From positions 1,666,265,385 to 1,666,329,384 of the forward strand of contig CM062816.1 of the NCBI GenBank assembly GCA_031772625.1: a stretch of 64,000 bases of DNA, read 5' to 3'. The stretch comes from Pinus tabuliformis (Eukaryota > Streptophyta > Pinopsida > Pinales > Pinaceae). Position numbers and translations under genes: made by a program. Positions 32,632 to 46,200 of this stretch are shown in pieces. Each line of letters begins with the position of its first letter. The stretch's first letter is position 1. The notes below the pieces were generated by a model. That model was not told where the DNA came from, searched no databases, and worked only from the letters and a program-made list of their open reading frames with translations.

Positions 32632-33443
32632 TAGCACGTTCTTAACTTGTTTAATGAAATTGTCTAATTATTTTTATGTACTATATATTTTGTAGACATA
32701 GACTCATATGATGCGGGTATGGCTCCTCCCCCACCATTGGATGGAGGAGATGAGGAGATGGGCGTGGCCCAAGAGGGCGAGGGTGAGGCACATCCTTAGG
32801 GGGGCGTGGGTGTCCGAGGGTGGAGGCCTGCTATGCGATGTCTGATGAACTACTATGATAGATTGCTTAGAGTTTTGGTTTTGCAGGGAGTCCTTCCATG
32901 CAAGGCCTCGGGATATCAGCATGGATATGATGTTCGTGGATCTCTACAAGACCTATCCACGGGATCTGATGTCTCTTATGTGGCATGTCATCAGAGCCAG
33001 TAGGGCACTAGCTACGATGATGACTACATGGCATCATGTAACAACACATCCATAAGATGATGAGGGTGGTCATGATGATGATGAGGGTGATCAAGGTGAT
33101 GAGGATGGTGATGATGATGCTTCTAGTGGTTCCACCCCATCGGATCATGGCCATCAGGGCGTCGGTGATCCTTCTGGTAGTACACCTCCTCATCAATCAC
33201 CCGATGATGTTGAGATTCTAGAGCTAGAGGATGTGTCGTATGTTTCTCTTGACAGAGAAGATCGAACATCTTCTCCTGCAGACCAACCACATCCTTCTAC
33301 TGCATACTAGCCACCTCTTATCTGTCCTCCACCTTAGCTGAGTTTAACAGACGTACTTGATCAAGAAGTAATTGACCATCCATCGTCTTCTACTACATAC
33401 CACGTTGCAGGCACTACTACATCTATTGTATCAGATATTTGAT

Positions 33444-35905
33444 TGCACTTATTTGACTTCATAATGTAATTATTTGACTTCTTTGTGTGTGTATATATAT
33501 ACTGCATTTTTTTTGAAGTTTATTTACTTAATTTTTATGTTGGTGTTGATGTGTATATTATCAGGTCATGTTAGATATGTTCATTTAATGTGCTTGCAAA
33601 TAGATGTGTGCATGATAACAATTATCTGAAATGAGATTTATATTAATTTGAGGATGTGTGTGGTGATTATGTTAGATTATAATCTTTTTGTTTTGTTAGA
33701 TGTGATCACGATGATGATGCCCTATTAGATTATTAGATTTGTGTGCTAGCTAATGATGTTTATATGTGCTACTAAAAGTGTATATAATTAGATGATGTTA
33801 ATGAATTCAAATGTGTATCTTTGGTGATGTTTATGTTTGTTTGATGATTATCATCATGATGTTTATTTTTATGAAATAATGTTTATTATAGATTAGGTAT
33901 AGGTGAATTTATATCAAAATTTTATATAGGAAATTGCATGTAAAACGACTTACTTTAAAAAAATGCAAAGATATTATACTAAATTGCAAAGTTTAGTATG
34001 GTTGAAACTATGATTATAAAATTACAATAAATATTTTTCTATTGCTTAGATAGTTCATTGATATTCAATCTAAGTTAATTAGTAAAATATTTCAATATTA
34101 AATAATTAAAGGTAAAATAATTTAGTTAGTTCTTAAAAAGACGAAAATGTGTAACTCATTCAATTTTTAATATAAAATATTATTATTAATAAATTATTCA
34201 AAAATACAATTTAACTAATCCAATATTGGTTTATAAAATTAAGTCTATTGTTAAATTTAAAAAACTTAAGTCAGAATTTTTTTACAACCTGTAGCTTAGG
34301 TTTATCTTAACTCTAGATCTACGAAGCACCGAGAGGGATCAAATCTCTCGAGATGCAAACATCCTTTTGAGTGAAAAGACATTTTATCCCTCCTTGGTGG
34401 ATCTAAGGAGAAGGTATATTAATATATATGTAGTTGACATTTAATATATATGTAGTTGACATTGAAATATTTTATTTATACTTCACGTTCTTTGTATTAA
34501 AATGTTAAAATATGTCCCCTCATATTTTTTTTCCTGTATGTGTACATTTAATTATTTTTATTATTGATATTTTCTAAATTAATATTACATATCAAATCCA
34601 TATTAAACATTGAAAATTTTACAAATATCCCTCATACATTGAATTAGAAAGAAGTTACTAATGGAATAAGAATTCTCTCAATCTTTCTCACTAAAGTGAA
34701 AATATATGAAAATTTTCAATTTGAATTACTTTATTTTTCTCTATATAAAGTATCTAGAAAATCATGTTATTTAATATGGACATTGAAATATGTTACTTAT
34801 GGTTTTCAGTAAAATATTTTTCGTTATAAATATATTTATGTTTTAAACATCACATGTAAATGGAACATAGAATGAATTACACATAATGTAATATCAATAA
34901 TACGATTTATTGTCATGTGAAAAAAGTTACATTTTTTCCTTGCAATAAAAAGTAAATTATATTTTTTTACTCATTTCATTCCTTCCTTATAATAAAAGCT
35001 AAATTATTTTTATTTTTTTACTTTTTGTTACATTATCTCTCTATATAAAGTTATATAAGATTAAGGTTTAAATTGAAGTATTGTAATTATGGTCGACATT
35101 AAATTCTTTTCGTATTACTATTTGTTAATTTGTTAATTTCAATTATTATCTTACTATTTTTAAATTTAACGTTATGTAACAACATCTCTCCCATACTGAG
35201 TTGTAGAGTGTCTCTTGGCGCACTTAATTTATATTTAATACAACTTAAAAAATTCTATTTTTAAAAAATTTATTTTATTACTAAGTTATGATATTTTCAA
35301 GCAATTTAAATTTAATCTTTATAATGACTCTTACCAATTTAAATTAAAAAAAAAATTCTCTCTAAAGATGAGGTAAAGAAATTTAAAATAAGGCTTGTGA
35401 TCAAGTTACTTGTAGTTGGGGTTTTGCTCTATTGGAAGTTCTCCCTTAAAGAGGGAAGCAAACTTTTTTCTAGTAATAAAGATATAACATTTTGATGCTA
35501 TTTTGGTTCTTTATTTGCTATTGTACTGGTTTAAATTTAACCTTTTTCAATAACAAATACCAGTTAAATCATACATTTTAAATTATACGAATTAAATTAT
35601 CACGAGATATTCACTAAAATTCATGTTTTTCACATTTCTCCTAGCTAATATTACATCATGTTCATAATGATAAAGACATGTCTACTTTAAATAATTTAGT
35701 TACAAATACATAAAAAATAGATATTTATTTTACATAATCTAAGTACGAAAAAAATGCATCACCAAGTCTATTTGAAACTCAGACAAATGCCTCTTAATCA
35801 CCATAGCAAATGTGGTACGCTTGGTATGTTCTGATTGCACTAGTGCTATCATATTTACCCAACACACTGCTTAAATAATATTTAAAAATATAGCTATATA
35901 TCGAT
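33444..35905. other. AT-rich interior of CACTA element
   Basis: No protein or element recognised. A perfect 22-bp tandem pair TTAATATATATGTAGTTGAC(AT) lies at 34419-34440 and 34441-34462. The rest is low-complexity AT-rich DNA. Confidence 0.55.
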
Positions 35906-35909
35906 GCAT

Positions 35910-36245
35910 TAGATATCATGAATGTTCCATCTCGGTGCGAAATTGTTATACGTGTGCACTGGTGCATACGTGTGATGCGCCACTACGAAAATTTAAATTT
36001 GTGAACCAACAACGGTGCGTCATAGGTATGTGCACACCGTCTACGGTGTGGTTGTGTTTGACAACACACCGGAGCTGGTGCATGACTGTGTTTTTGGTGC
36101 ACCGACAATGTTTTTTTTTAATTGAAAGTTATGTTTCCATATTAATAAATACATTTTTCATTTAATAAAAAAATGCATTTTATGTATGAGACTGATGTAT
36201 TTTATATGTCAATCATGTAACATAGATGCCAGTAGAGGGAGCAAC
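35910..36245 (+). repeat. Direct repeat, copy 2 (pair with 30640-30995)
   Basis: Has CCATCTCGGTGCGAAATTGT, TATACGTGTGCACTGGTGCA, then TTATGTTTCCATATTAATAA and ATGTCAATCATGTAACATAG in the same order and orientation as copy 1. The two copies bracket the plus-strand gene and lie just 3' of the TNP2 gene. Confidence 0.75.
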
Positions 36246-36326
36246 AACAATTGGAAATACTTAGCGAAATAATGAAAACAAAAACATACAACAATAATAT
36301 AAATGATGAAATAACATAAGTACATA

Positions 36327-36812
36327 TCACTCTCCATTGTCATCATCGATGATTGACATGATAACAATTTTGTTCTCAAAAACATGTTTTAATCTAAGGT
36401 TGTGTCTTAATACGAACCACCAATCCCTATCTAACACATATGGGTAATAGAACACCTGGTTGCAGTTTTTTGAGAAAACATAAGGCTCCCTAACTTCATG
36501 CCACATCTTTCTAGAGTTGATAGATATCATCCCACTATCATGATATTCCTTTACATTATTCCAATCAAAGGTGTCCCACCACTTGCACCTAAAAATAACA
36601 CATTGGAATGAAGAGAAGTCCACTTGAATGATCTCTTGTATCTTTCCAACGTAACCTAATGTCCCTTGCATTAGGTTTTGATCATGGTGGCTAGCACAAC
36701 TATATTGGTCAAACTCGACTTCCACTCCACAATCTTGTGTCATGCATCCATCATCAACATCCTCTGTGTGAAAATGATGTCCATATGCCCACATAGATGG
36801 GAACAAATGCAC
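36327..36812 (-). CDS. TNP2 C-terminal exon, DUF4216-like
   Basis: An intact 161-codon frame. YVGKIQEIIQVDFSSFQCVI, FRCKWWDTFDWNN, SRKMWHEVREPYVFSKNCNQ and FYYPYVLDRDWWFVLRH match the conserved order of the DUF4216 region that ends plant TNP2-like transposases. A splice acceptor TTTTTTATAG lies directly upstream on the minus strand (36813-36822). A preceding exon candidate (about 37075-36952) reads PTSWVVDQVREKYGASVCYP with a GTAATT donor. Confidence 0.85.
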   Translation of the reverse strand: MHLFPSMWAYGHHFHTEDVDDGCMTQDCGVEVEFDQYSCASHHDQNLMQGTLGYVGKIQEIIQVDFSSFQCVIFRCKWWDTFDWNNVKEYHDSGMISINSRKMWHEVREPYVFSKNCNQVFYYPYVLDRDWWFVLRHNLRLKHVFENKIVIMSIIDDDNGE

Positions 36813-37253
36813 CTATAAAAAAGTGAAAAAATCACAATGTCATGTGTCTAATAACCCAAACATAATTAAAAATATAAAATATATATAGATGTTATAATTC
36901 AAAGGTGAAATATGAAGTTAAAATTGTACAAAAAGAGATTATAATTACCAAGTTTCTGTACCCAATCCCTATTTTTAGCACATCCTCTTTAGCATGCGGG
37001 TAGCAAACAGAAGCACCGTATTTCTCTCTGACTTGATCAACAACCCAACTGGTTGGGAATGTCATTGGAATATTTTATTTTAAATGATCAAGATAAGGTA
37101 CACTTCTACCATTCAACCATTTGAATTATTTCCTGTCACTGTCCCATTTCCTTCTCTTCTCTTTGTACAATGCAACCCGCGGTTGTCTTGCTTCAATATT
37201 GTAAAGAATGAATTTGTTGATGTCTTCAATTTCTGAATTCGCTGATGAAATCA

Positions 37254-37361
<108 letters not shown>

Positions 37362-38113
37362 GTATGATATCAATACATGCATTTATACGAAGTTCAGTGT
37401 GAATAGTTATTGTGTAGTAATTTGAAAAATGGTAAGCCTACACTTATTGTTTATCATGCGCCTCATACCATTCATTTCGAGAAGCTCCCCTTCTCTTTTG
37501 TCTTCATCTCTTTCGTCGTCCCAAACCACCACACCTAGTGTGTTTTCTATCTACTTTATTTACTCATTGGCATAATAGAAAGACTCATATGATATATACC
37601 CCTCTGGCATAGACCCCTCAGGTTTTTCCTTTCCTCGAAAAAAAACTTTCAATTTATTCATGTACCTCTCTAAGAATAACATCCAACGACAAGAAATGAT
37701 GTCTGAACTAATTCAACCTCATCTACTAGGTGAAGTAGAAGATGAACCAACAATTCCATGAAACTCATCGACAATTCCTTCTCAAACATACAAACAATCT
37801 CATCTATATATTGATGCCACCATGGAATGCTAGCCATATGAATCTCCTTTGATGCGATCCAACATACAAATGTAGATAATCAAGATATTTCACATCATAG
37901 GTCTTGGGGGAAGTCATGGTTCACACTCCCACGCCCAAGCAGAGGATAATGACACTCCAAAATAAATAGTACATTATACAAAAATTAATTATAAAATATC
38001 CCATTACATAAAAATAAAAATAAAATAATAAATCATGTCTTTGACATACGTACTCTTAGAAGGTTCAAATAGTCATGTGATTTCAACCCTGACAAATGGC
38101 CATCCATAATCAA

Positions 38114-38593
38114 TTAGACCCTTAGTGAAGACCCATATAAAGAAGGCACCCTCACATTCAATATAACTTCCTTTTCCAAAGAAAGATCATATTTCTCTAA
38201 AATCCATGGGACATCACCTTCTTTGAAAGACCAAGAGGGGTCAACCTCTCCTCTAGTTTCTTGTCTTGGACAATGTTTCTTTTTATTTTTTGAAGAAATA
38301 ATATCTCTCCTAACAACCAATGTGTCACTTTCTTTCGATGATATGTGCCTCCATAAAGAATATGAAACATTTTTAAATATATGCATGTGATCTAGTAAGT
38401 GGGAAATCTTAAGATGCTCCCAATATGGGAGAATATAAAAGATAAATTTCCTTTTCATCCCAATGGGGAATTTCTCAACATAGGTGTCAAAGAAATCTAG
38501 ATCACTGAACATAGGCTCCCCATTTGAATCAAAAATTTCTACAAACTCCTCCTTATCTATCTCATATGCTCTAATCCATCCAGCTAGTGTCAT
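38114..38593 (-). CDS. TNP2 transposase core, second half
   Basis: A 159-codon open piece. It joins in frame with upstream GYHGCKCCGPSLKARWSNH (about 38760), matching the conserved cysteine-rich block of Transposase_21, then MTLAGWIRAYEIDKEEF and LPYWEHLKISHLLDHMHIFK. Only a TGA near 38640 separates the two. Downstream KHCPRQETRGEVDPSWSFKE leads toward the DUF4218-like part. Confidence 0.85.
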   Translation of the reverse strand: MTLAGWIRAYEIDKEEFVEIFDSNGEPMFSDLDFFDTYVEKFPIGMKRKFIFYILPYWEHLKISHLLDHMHIFKNVSYSLWRHISSKESDTLVVRRDIISSKNKKKHCPRQETRGEVDPSWSFKEGDVPWILEKYDLSLEKEVILNVRVPSLYGSSLRV

Positions 38594-38884
38594 TATTCTA
38601 GGCCTTTGGGTTGTCTCTAGTTTACCATTGAAAGAAGATGTTGCTCTTCAATAACGATGTTCTTTTGGGAGGAATACCTTGGAGCAGTCATGATACAATG
38701 GCTTTTGTAGGTGGTTGGACCACCTAGCCTTCAGAGAAGGTCCACAACATTTACATCCATGATACCCTTTTGTTACAAGACCTGCAAAATTATTGTATGT
38801 AGGCTAGCATGTTAGTGACCATGAAGATCTGAATAATCGCAAAAAAATAAATTAATATGAGAAATAATATTGTTACTAAACAAA

Positions 38885-39560
38885 TCAATAAGAATGAAAC
38901 TTACCATAGCAAACTCCTAGGTCTAGATAATCATGTATGGTGTAAGCACATATGGCATACAACGTAAAACTCCTCTCTATTATGATGGGTCTTGATACAT
39001 CGTACACATGTATCCCTTCCCACAATTCCTTAAATTCATCTACCAATGGTTGTAAGTAGTCAGCTATATTCTTCACTTGTCTTCTACCAAGGACTATGAG
39101 AGCCAACAAAAGATGTTCATTCTTCATGGACAACCATGGGGGGGGGGGGTATTTGTATTGATCACTACTACATGTCAAACACAATAGTTGGTTTTTTGGA
39201 GGGACTATGGGTTGAAGCAATCCATAGCTATGTTGAGTCAAAGACTTCGTACTTCATCCTTGAATTTTTCAACCCATGTATCCTCTATATGCTTCATGAA
39301 TATTGAATCTTTTGGGATTTTCATAATTACTCTTGAATCACTTCTATGTGAGGCATGCCATCCTTGCAACATAGCTAATTCTTTGCAACGAAATATTCTT
39401 TGAATCCTTGGGATTAGAGGCCGGGGCCTCAATATCTTATGAGGAGGACCATGCGATTTAACCATTTTTTTTAATTATGGTACTTGTAATGCCAACATTT
39501 TGGACATATCTCTTTGTATACATATTCTCCTCTATATAAAATACAATCATTCAGACATGC
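38885..39560 (-). CDS. TNP2 transposase core, first half
   Basis: Two overlapping open pieces (39465-39238 and 39241-38885) read through from one to the other with a frame change near 39240. They carry WHASHRSDSRVIMKIPKDS, FMKHIEDTWVEKFKDEVRSL, then PWLSMKNEHLLLALIVLGRR and VYDVSRPIIIERSFTLYAIC. A run of 11 G on the plus strand (39139-39149) encodes PPPP before WLS. The block immediately upstream (39560-39480) gives CPKCWHYKYHN, the usual zinc-like pair. Confidence 0.87.
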
Positions 39561-42500
39561 ATGATATGATATGTACTCAACAACCAACATTTTCAACAAC
39601 TACTTTGCACCTTCACAGCTACCCGACAAGACATTATCACTAGAAAGAACCTTATTTTTGAATATCCTATAGTTGGTGGGGAATATAATTGTACAATGTT
39701 AATATTTAACATTCATAAAATCGACTGTTTTTAAATTTTACTGTGTGACAAAATATAAGGAACTTGATCGATCATGCAAGTCAATTAACTCAATATTGTC
39801 GAGAAACATGCATTCAACATGCCAAACTTTTATTTTACATTGTAAAACAACATTGTTTTCCCCATTTGAGTAGACTTTGACTTGCCACGAGGTCCAAAGA
39901 GAGGGGCGGTGGAAGCAAATTTTAGGCTTTTGAATAAGGTATTAGAGATATGAGCATCATCCCCTAGCTCATTGTTCTGGAATGCATCTAACAACATTGC
40001 GTCCATGGTAGTCGTATCCCGTAAGTAATCATCTATACCAACCTCCATTGATTTCCTCCATTGCCAACTTGTGATGAAGAAATACTATTACTGTAGACAT
40101 TCCTAATTGGTGAATATAGATGTAGTGGGAATTGAATAGGTGGTTGATTCAACCATTCTTTGCATGCTTCCTCTTTGATTCTTTATCTTAATGCATCCTT
40201 CTCTCAATTTGACATTGTAGTGGGGTGCACAGGAAGATGGTAGGTGGGTCACTCATCATCACTAGAATCCTAATTTCAAAAAATATTGAACGTCATTAGT
40301 ACAATATCAATGATATTAGCAAGCATGACAATGCAATTGCTTTGTTGAAATTTCAGTATACCAAACAATTATTACCATCATTGATCCGAGATTGCGGCTC
40401 AAAGATGTCATGTTCCAATTGGCAGGGTGAAGAGGTTGTCCATTTTCATTTACCAACTGGTTGAGATATGCTGCGCCTGATAAGAGCTTCCGACGTTTTT
40501 GAAAATAATATGGTGTAATATTTTTTACATCTGAACTCGATTCTGAATCTGGACCCTCCAAATATTTTACATACATTTTTATTTAAATTGACATGGATTA
40601 AAATAAATAAATTCAATTAGATAATCAAAATATAAATAAAATATGAACTTACTTGAGATGGAAAGGGAGAACTTCGTGAAGGACTTTGATCAGCAATATG
40701 GAATGAGTTGGAATTTGAAGAATTGCCCATTTGATATTATTAATATTTTGTCCCTATATTTGGGAAAAATCAGAAATAAAATTTTGTGTGAATATCTAAA
40801 ATTAATCTCGAGAACCATATAACCACAATATGAATTTCAATATAGTTTTGAAACCATTTTTCAAGAACAAGGCGACTTTAAGTGGAAAATGTATACTATG
40901 AACTATTGTAATTCATGTGGATGTGTCCTAAAGGAAGATTAATATGCCATTTTATGTGAAAATAAACTTTCAGATAGCTTTTAAACCTTACTGGTGCGTT
41001 AATCAAAATAAATTTCACTGGTTTGTTTAAATAAGAAGAGCACCAGATAATTTAAATGATACTCACACAAGTTTCAGACATTTCGATTATTTTTTTTATC
41101 ATATCAATGCTCTGTCACATACAAATGCACCAATATATTCAAATAAAAAACAACATTGGTGTTAGGTTCCTATACCAATAGGAGTCATAATTTTGAATGA
41201 CTATGGTGAAACCTTGTAATATTGTACATACCTCTGTTTTCTGCAAATGTTTTCCATATTAAAAAATTAAAAATGTAAAGAGGGTATGTCCTAAAAGAAT
41301 AATCAAAGGACAATAAGAATGAAAAGGTAAAAAAATGAAGATATATGAATCCAAAAGACAAAAAGAGACCAAGAAAGTGTGCAAGTAAAAATGCCATTGC
41401 TATTTAATTTTATGCATAATAATGATTGTGTGCAGCTTGTCACTCATGCCACAATCCATGGTAATCAAACTGTTTAATCTTGATACCATGCTTTGAATTC
41501 TATGTTTATAGTTAGAGAATAAAATCTGACCAAACTGTGTAATCTTGGCAGATCATTAGATAGGTAGAGTGAATAAAAGGAGCTCATCAGCTTAATCTGA
41601 GCCCTTGGATGATACAAGGTTAGAATTAGATAGTTTATTTTGTAAAAGAAAAGAAAAGATTGATAAGGGTTTGCCAGCCTAAATGCACCCAAATAAAGTG
41701 AAGAAAAAATGGTAGGATGAGTAAGTGGGTAAGTAGTAGAAAGGTTGCAGAAATATCATGTTATTATGCAAAAGCACTTATGTCATTGTCTTAAATGCAA
41801 TTTTAAAAAATGCATAAGTAGTGGACAGAGTAAAAACAATGGTTCACTATATGGTTTATTTAACACCCCCTCATTTATTTCACTCCTTCACTTCACTAAT
41901 TTCCCTTTCATAATGAAAATATTAATACCTATAGTTCTTAAGTCAAAGAGGCTCAGAGCATTTCTCTGACTTCTGGTGGGACTGGACCCTCGGCTTGATG
42001 ACTTAAGAAGCAAAGGTGTTAAATTCCCTTGCAATTTATTCATCCCCCTCAAAAAACCCCTTTTGCTAAGGTTAAATTCTTTTTGCCTAGGAAAACCCCA
42101 TGATAAACATATTTTATGCAAAAAACCCATCAAAATACATTTATCCTAAGTACTAAGTGTATCGAAAGCGCATAATGTTTTGTATACCTAAGTACAATAC
42201 CCCTTCCACTCATTTCACTTCATATTAACTTTTTATTAAATATATAAAATTCCTGAAAAACCCATTAGCCCGTATATGTTTAACTCCTTTATATAAATAA
42301 TCCCACCCCTTAGTTTATTTATAAACTATGACTACCCCATATCCCGCAAAATATATTAAAACCCCACCCACAGCCTTAATCCCATATTAAAGCGCCCCCA
42401 ATGAGATTAAGATTTAATCTAATCCTATACCGTGGTGATTAGATCCATGGGCCCCCCAAAAAGCTCTTTGAGTAAATCGTCGTGCTGCTCCAATGCCCGA

Positions 42501-43208
42501 CCACAGTTGATCATCCCTTCCCCACATCTAACGGCCCATAGTCATATTGACCGCGCCTGATGTCTGTCCTTTACCCGCTTGATAAGGCGGTTTTCCTCCT
42601 GACCCTCGATGCTACGTGTCAAATAATGAATGGAATCGGGTGACCCCTCCCGAATATCGCCCGCACCACAAAAGCAGTGTGATGGCCCTCTAAAACCATT
42701 TCCCCCATTTAACCAAAAATCGTCACTGTTCATCAATCAATGAACCCAAAAAAATTAACGTTTTTCTATATCAGCCCAAATACCCCTATTTTCACTCTTT
42801 TCACACATTTGCTATTGAGAACTCAGAAAGCCATTGCAACCCCTGCAAACAACAAATTTTCTCACAAACCTCTGCCATTGCTCCACAAATGCTCTAGATA
42901 GCCCAGCTCATTCATCAATCCGTGCCAAAACCGTATGAACCTATGCAGCTGCCATCAACCACCATTTACAGTTAATTTCGCCTAATTTTAGGTATTTAAC
43001 CATAGAATACCAACTCCATTGTCAAATTCCAAGTAAATTCACCCTCATAACACTGTTAATTAAGTAAAAAACATCAAATTTTACTTTAATTTCAACACTC
43101 TGAACTGTAACCATCTGCAAGACCTCCGTTTACCTAAAAACCTCTAAAAATCACACAAAACCTTTGCTGAAATTCCTGAGCATAATTCAAATCCACAAGA
43201 ACTGAATT

Positions 43209-46200
43209 ATGGCTGCCCCCATCGCTATGGACGTTAGACCAATTACAACTCCCCATTTAGACCTGGACCACCTTCCCCTGGCTGACCGAGACTTCCAGAT
43301 AAAAGACACTACTGCCCTAGAGCCCCTGCTCAAAGTACATTGCCAAAGTAGGGACAGATACCTTAACCATGCAGATGAGATTGGCCTTTGGGAGTCAAAT
43401 TTTCCCAAATACCAGTTCCCCCAAGTCCACATCTTTCCAGAGATTGTTCATATGTGCTATGCATGCTACGTCCCCAACCATAGAACCATAATGTCTCATG
43501 ACCAGAAGGTCCTTTTTACTATCACAACTCAATCCATTAATGAAATGCTGCAACTCCAACGAGGGCCAAACCTAACTCCCCTCTCAATTGGAGACCTGTT
43601 GGACCAATATCCTAAGCTAAGCCTTGCAAAATTGGCCCAGCTATTCCAAACCTTCATCAGAGAGGAAAAACACATCCCCAAGGACTCCACTCCATATGTA
43701 TTAGCCATTTTCTCTCCATGGGGCCAGAACATTGTAGTTATGATATCATATGTGTTAGGTTACACCACAAGTGAGTACATTGACGAAATTATTCTTGCTT
43801 TCATGTCCATCTATACCCTAGGACAACCTCTTGCAACCATATATGACTTTGCAACATTCATAGCTGACAGAATGCATGAGCAGTTCACAAGAATGGGAAA
43901 TGAGAGGGTGTTCAAATACTCCTCTGTTTTATACCATCTATTTCTGTATTATTAGCCAGAGAAGTTTCCTTTTACCCTTCAAAATCTTGATGCCACAGGC
44001 TAGCCCAGATCTATTATTTTTTGGACCCCACTTTTCCATGAGTTTGGATCACCATATACCTACTCAGACTTTATAGATTCTTTTGTGCATCTAGTCATGA
44101 CCATGCTCACTGGGAATCCTCCACCTAGGATAAGCCTAGAAATAAAGAGAGTCCTCCAGCTTTCCAAGCAGACCAAAGTGGGTGACTGGTACCTTTATCA
44201 GAACCATACAAAAATCAGAATATATGGTTGCATGCTTGCACCATATAAATTGCCAAGATACCTCCCCATGAGGTTGTTTTCCTTAGAGTATTACAGACAA
44301 ATCATCAATGCAGATGAAGTTAACTTTGTCAATGCCAAGAAAAAGGCCTATTTCAAAATCAAAGATCAATTAGGTCCCTTCATATGCAATTCTAGAGAGG
44401 CAGGGAAAGAGGCAGACCTAATCCTGCAAAGAATGAAGTTCCAAAGGAGTTTTGTATGGAGATATGACCCTTTGGAATTCATTACCAAGAAAAGGCAAAA
44501 GGTCAAGCTAGGACCCTTCATCCACCACCCGATACCAGAAATAGAGGCATATGCCAACCAAACAGAATGGGTGGAAGGTACCCTAGTAGACCAAGACAGC
44601 ACCAGAGTAGATGTAGAAAATTCTCTAATTGATTTATAAAAGAAGCTTGATGACAACTCTTTTATGCAGGTATCAAAAGATCAAGAGAGAACCATGAGTA
44701 CCCCTCCAGTCACACAGACCCCTCAGAATGAGGAGAAAATTCCAAAAGGAAACAGAGAGGGAGCTTCCACATCAGGGATGGACACCTCAAATTTGCAACT
44801 GGAAACAAGCAAGAGGCAGAGACTCAATCCCCCCTCTGAACATGAATACACAGAAGATTCGGAACAGGTAACTAATACAGAGGTAAACAAAAGAAGACCT
44901 ACCACTCCATCTGAAGGCATGAAAGATCCTTCCACATCACAGACTCAGATGTTGGAAAGGTAGCTTAGTGTGGAAGTGTCTTCATTTAGTAGACCTGCTG
45001 ACAGAGACCAGGACATAAAGGAAAGATACAAGGAAATCAAAGAAAGAAATGAGAGGCTTAAGGCCCAAACATATGCTCAGTACCTAAAGCTGACTCCCAA
45101 CAATAAAATAAGGCTAATGATAGCCTTTGACATTAAAGAAGGGAAGCTGCAAATGTCTTTCATCAAGCCTACAACTCAGCAACCCAAGACAACATCTGAT
45201 TTCAAAAAGGTTGACTTTGAAGTATTGGCCAGGGATATTCATCCCATAGACAAAATTGAACTGCAAAAACAGGCTGGAGATATGATATACTCCACCTTGA
45301 CAGGTAAAGCCATAGCTCCTCATCAGCTACAGAACTATTTGAACAACATTTCTGCACAATTTCAATTAGAGAAGGCCTCCTCATAGGCCAAGGATACAAG
45401 GATCAAGTCCTTAGAGGACTTAGTGATTGAATTGGGACACGATCCCAAGCATATAAAAGCTAGAGAGCAGCTTATAAAGAAGAAAAACGATGATATTTAT
45501 ACACTTAAGAGGAAATTAAAAATACCCCAGCTGCAACATCCTCAAACTCTAGAAGTCATAGAGGACCAAACCAAAAATAAGGAGTTGATGGACTTGGTCC
45601 TAAAGCTGAATGATCAATTAAAGGAGATAGAAAAGGAGTTGGACGCTTTAATTCAATTGAAGCAAAGCGACATGGCCACAACTTCCAAAGATGTCATCCC
45701 TATAGTATCCACAACAGTCCCTTCTACACTGGCAGCTTCATTGGCACCTACAGCTCCACCTGCCACAACATTGCCAGTCACAACAAAATCTACAACAACA
45801 AGTGCATCAGGAGAGAAAGCAACAGAATTGGTTAAAGCCATGGAAGAGATGTCTATCCAGGCTACAGAAATGAACAGATTGAGAGAAAAGGTGGCAAGTT
45901 TGGAAACTGACTACAAACTTGCCCAGCTTAAACAAAAGGAAGAAGCCCAAAAGGCCCAAAGAATGAGTGAAAGGATCAAAATCTTAGAAAAAGACTTAAC
46001 ATTGGAGAAACCTCTTGGGAAAACCAAGGAGATGTTATGGGCCAATATCATTGACTCCGTCAAGGATATTTGGCCATCAATTCAAGTTATTTTTGAGCAG
46101 AAAGAGTTAGTAAATATTGCTACATAAGCTATCCAAAAGGTCAAAGAAGAATTAGGAGAGATGCCTAAGGATGCCAATAGACTCATCCACTTCCTCAATA

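Larger units (their letters stand above)
31043..33443 (+). pseudogene. CACTA-borne gene of unknown function, interrupted by a LINE
   Basis: The first coding piece (31043-31336) gives LRNVGLLNYYDEGTSLEVHF and PELWYMPIEEDIYFITGLSR, a pattern like plant mobile-domain proteins (x-EEDIYFITGL). After TAG and a frame change, 31511-31876 continues (FFDSFLEMRPTFDHLPPRLF, QMMPKRGVPKFLARILDEAL). The LINE-like insertion sits at 32019-32631. Coding resumes at about 32895 (RDISMDMMFVDLYKTYPRD) and ends in an acidic, Ser/Pro/His-rich tail (GGHDDDEGDQGDEDGDDD) to TGA near 33441, with TAA/TAG at 33055, 33307 and 33334 where Gln would fit. Introns are likely but not resolved. It could be a captured host gene or a standard second gene of this CACTA family. 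Confidence 0.5.

Noticed and set aside
45653-45841. Minus-strand frame rich in Val and Ala inside the U3 accessory gene
   Set aside because: Shadow of the Thr/Pro/Ala-rich linker on the plus strand.
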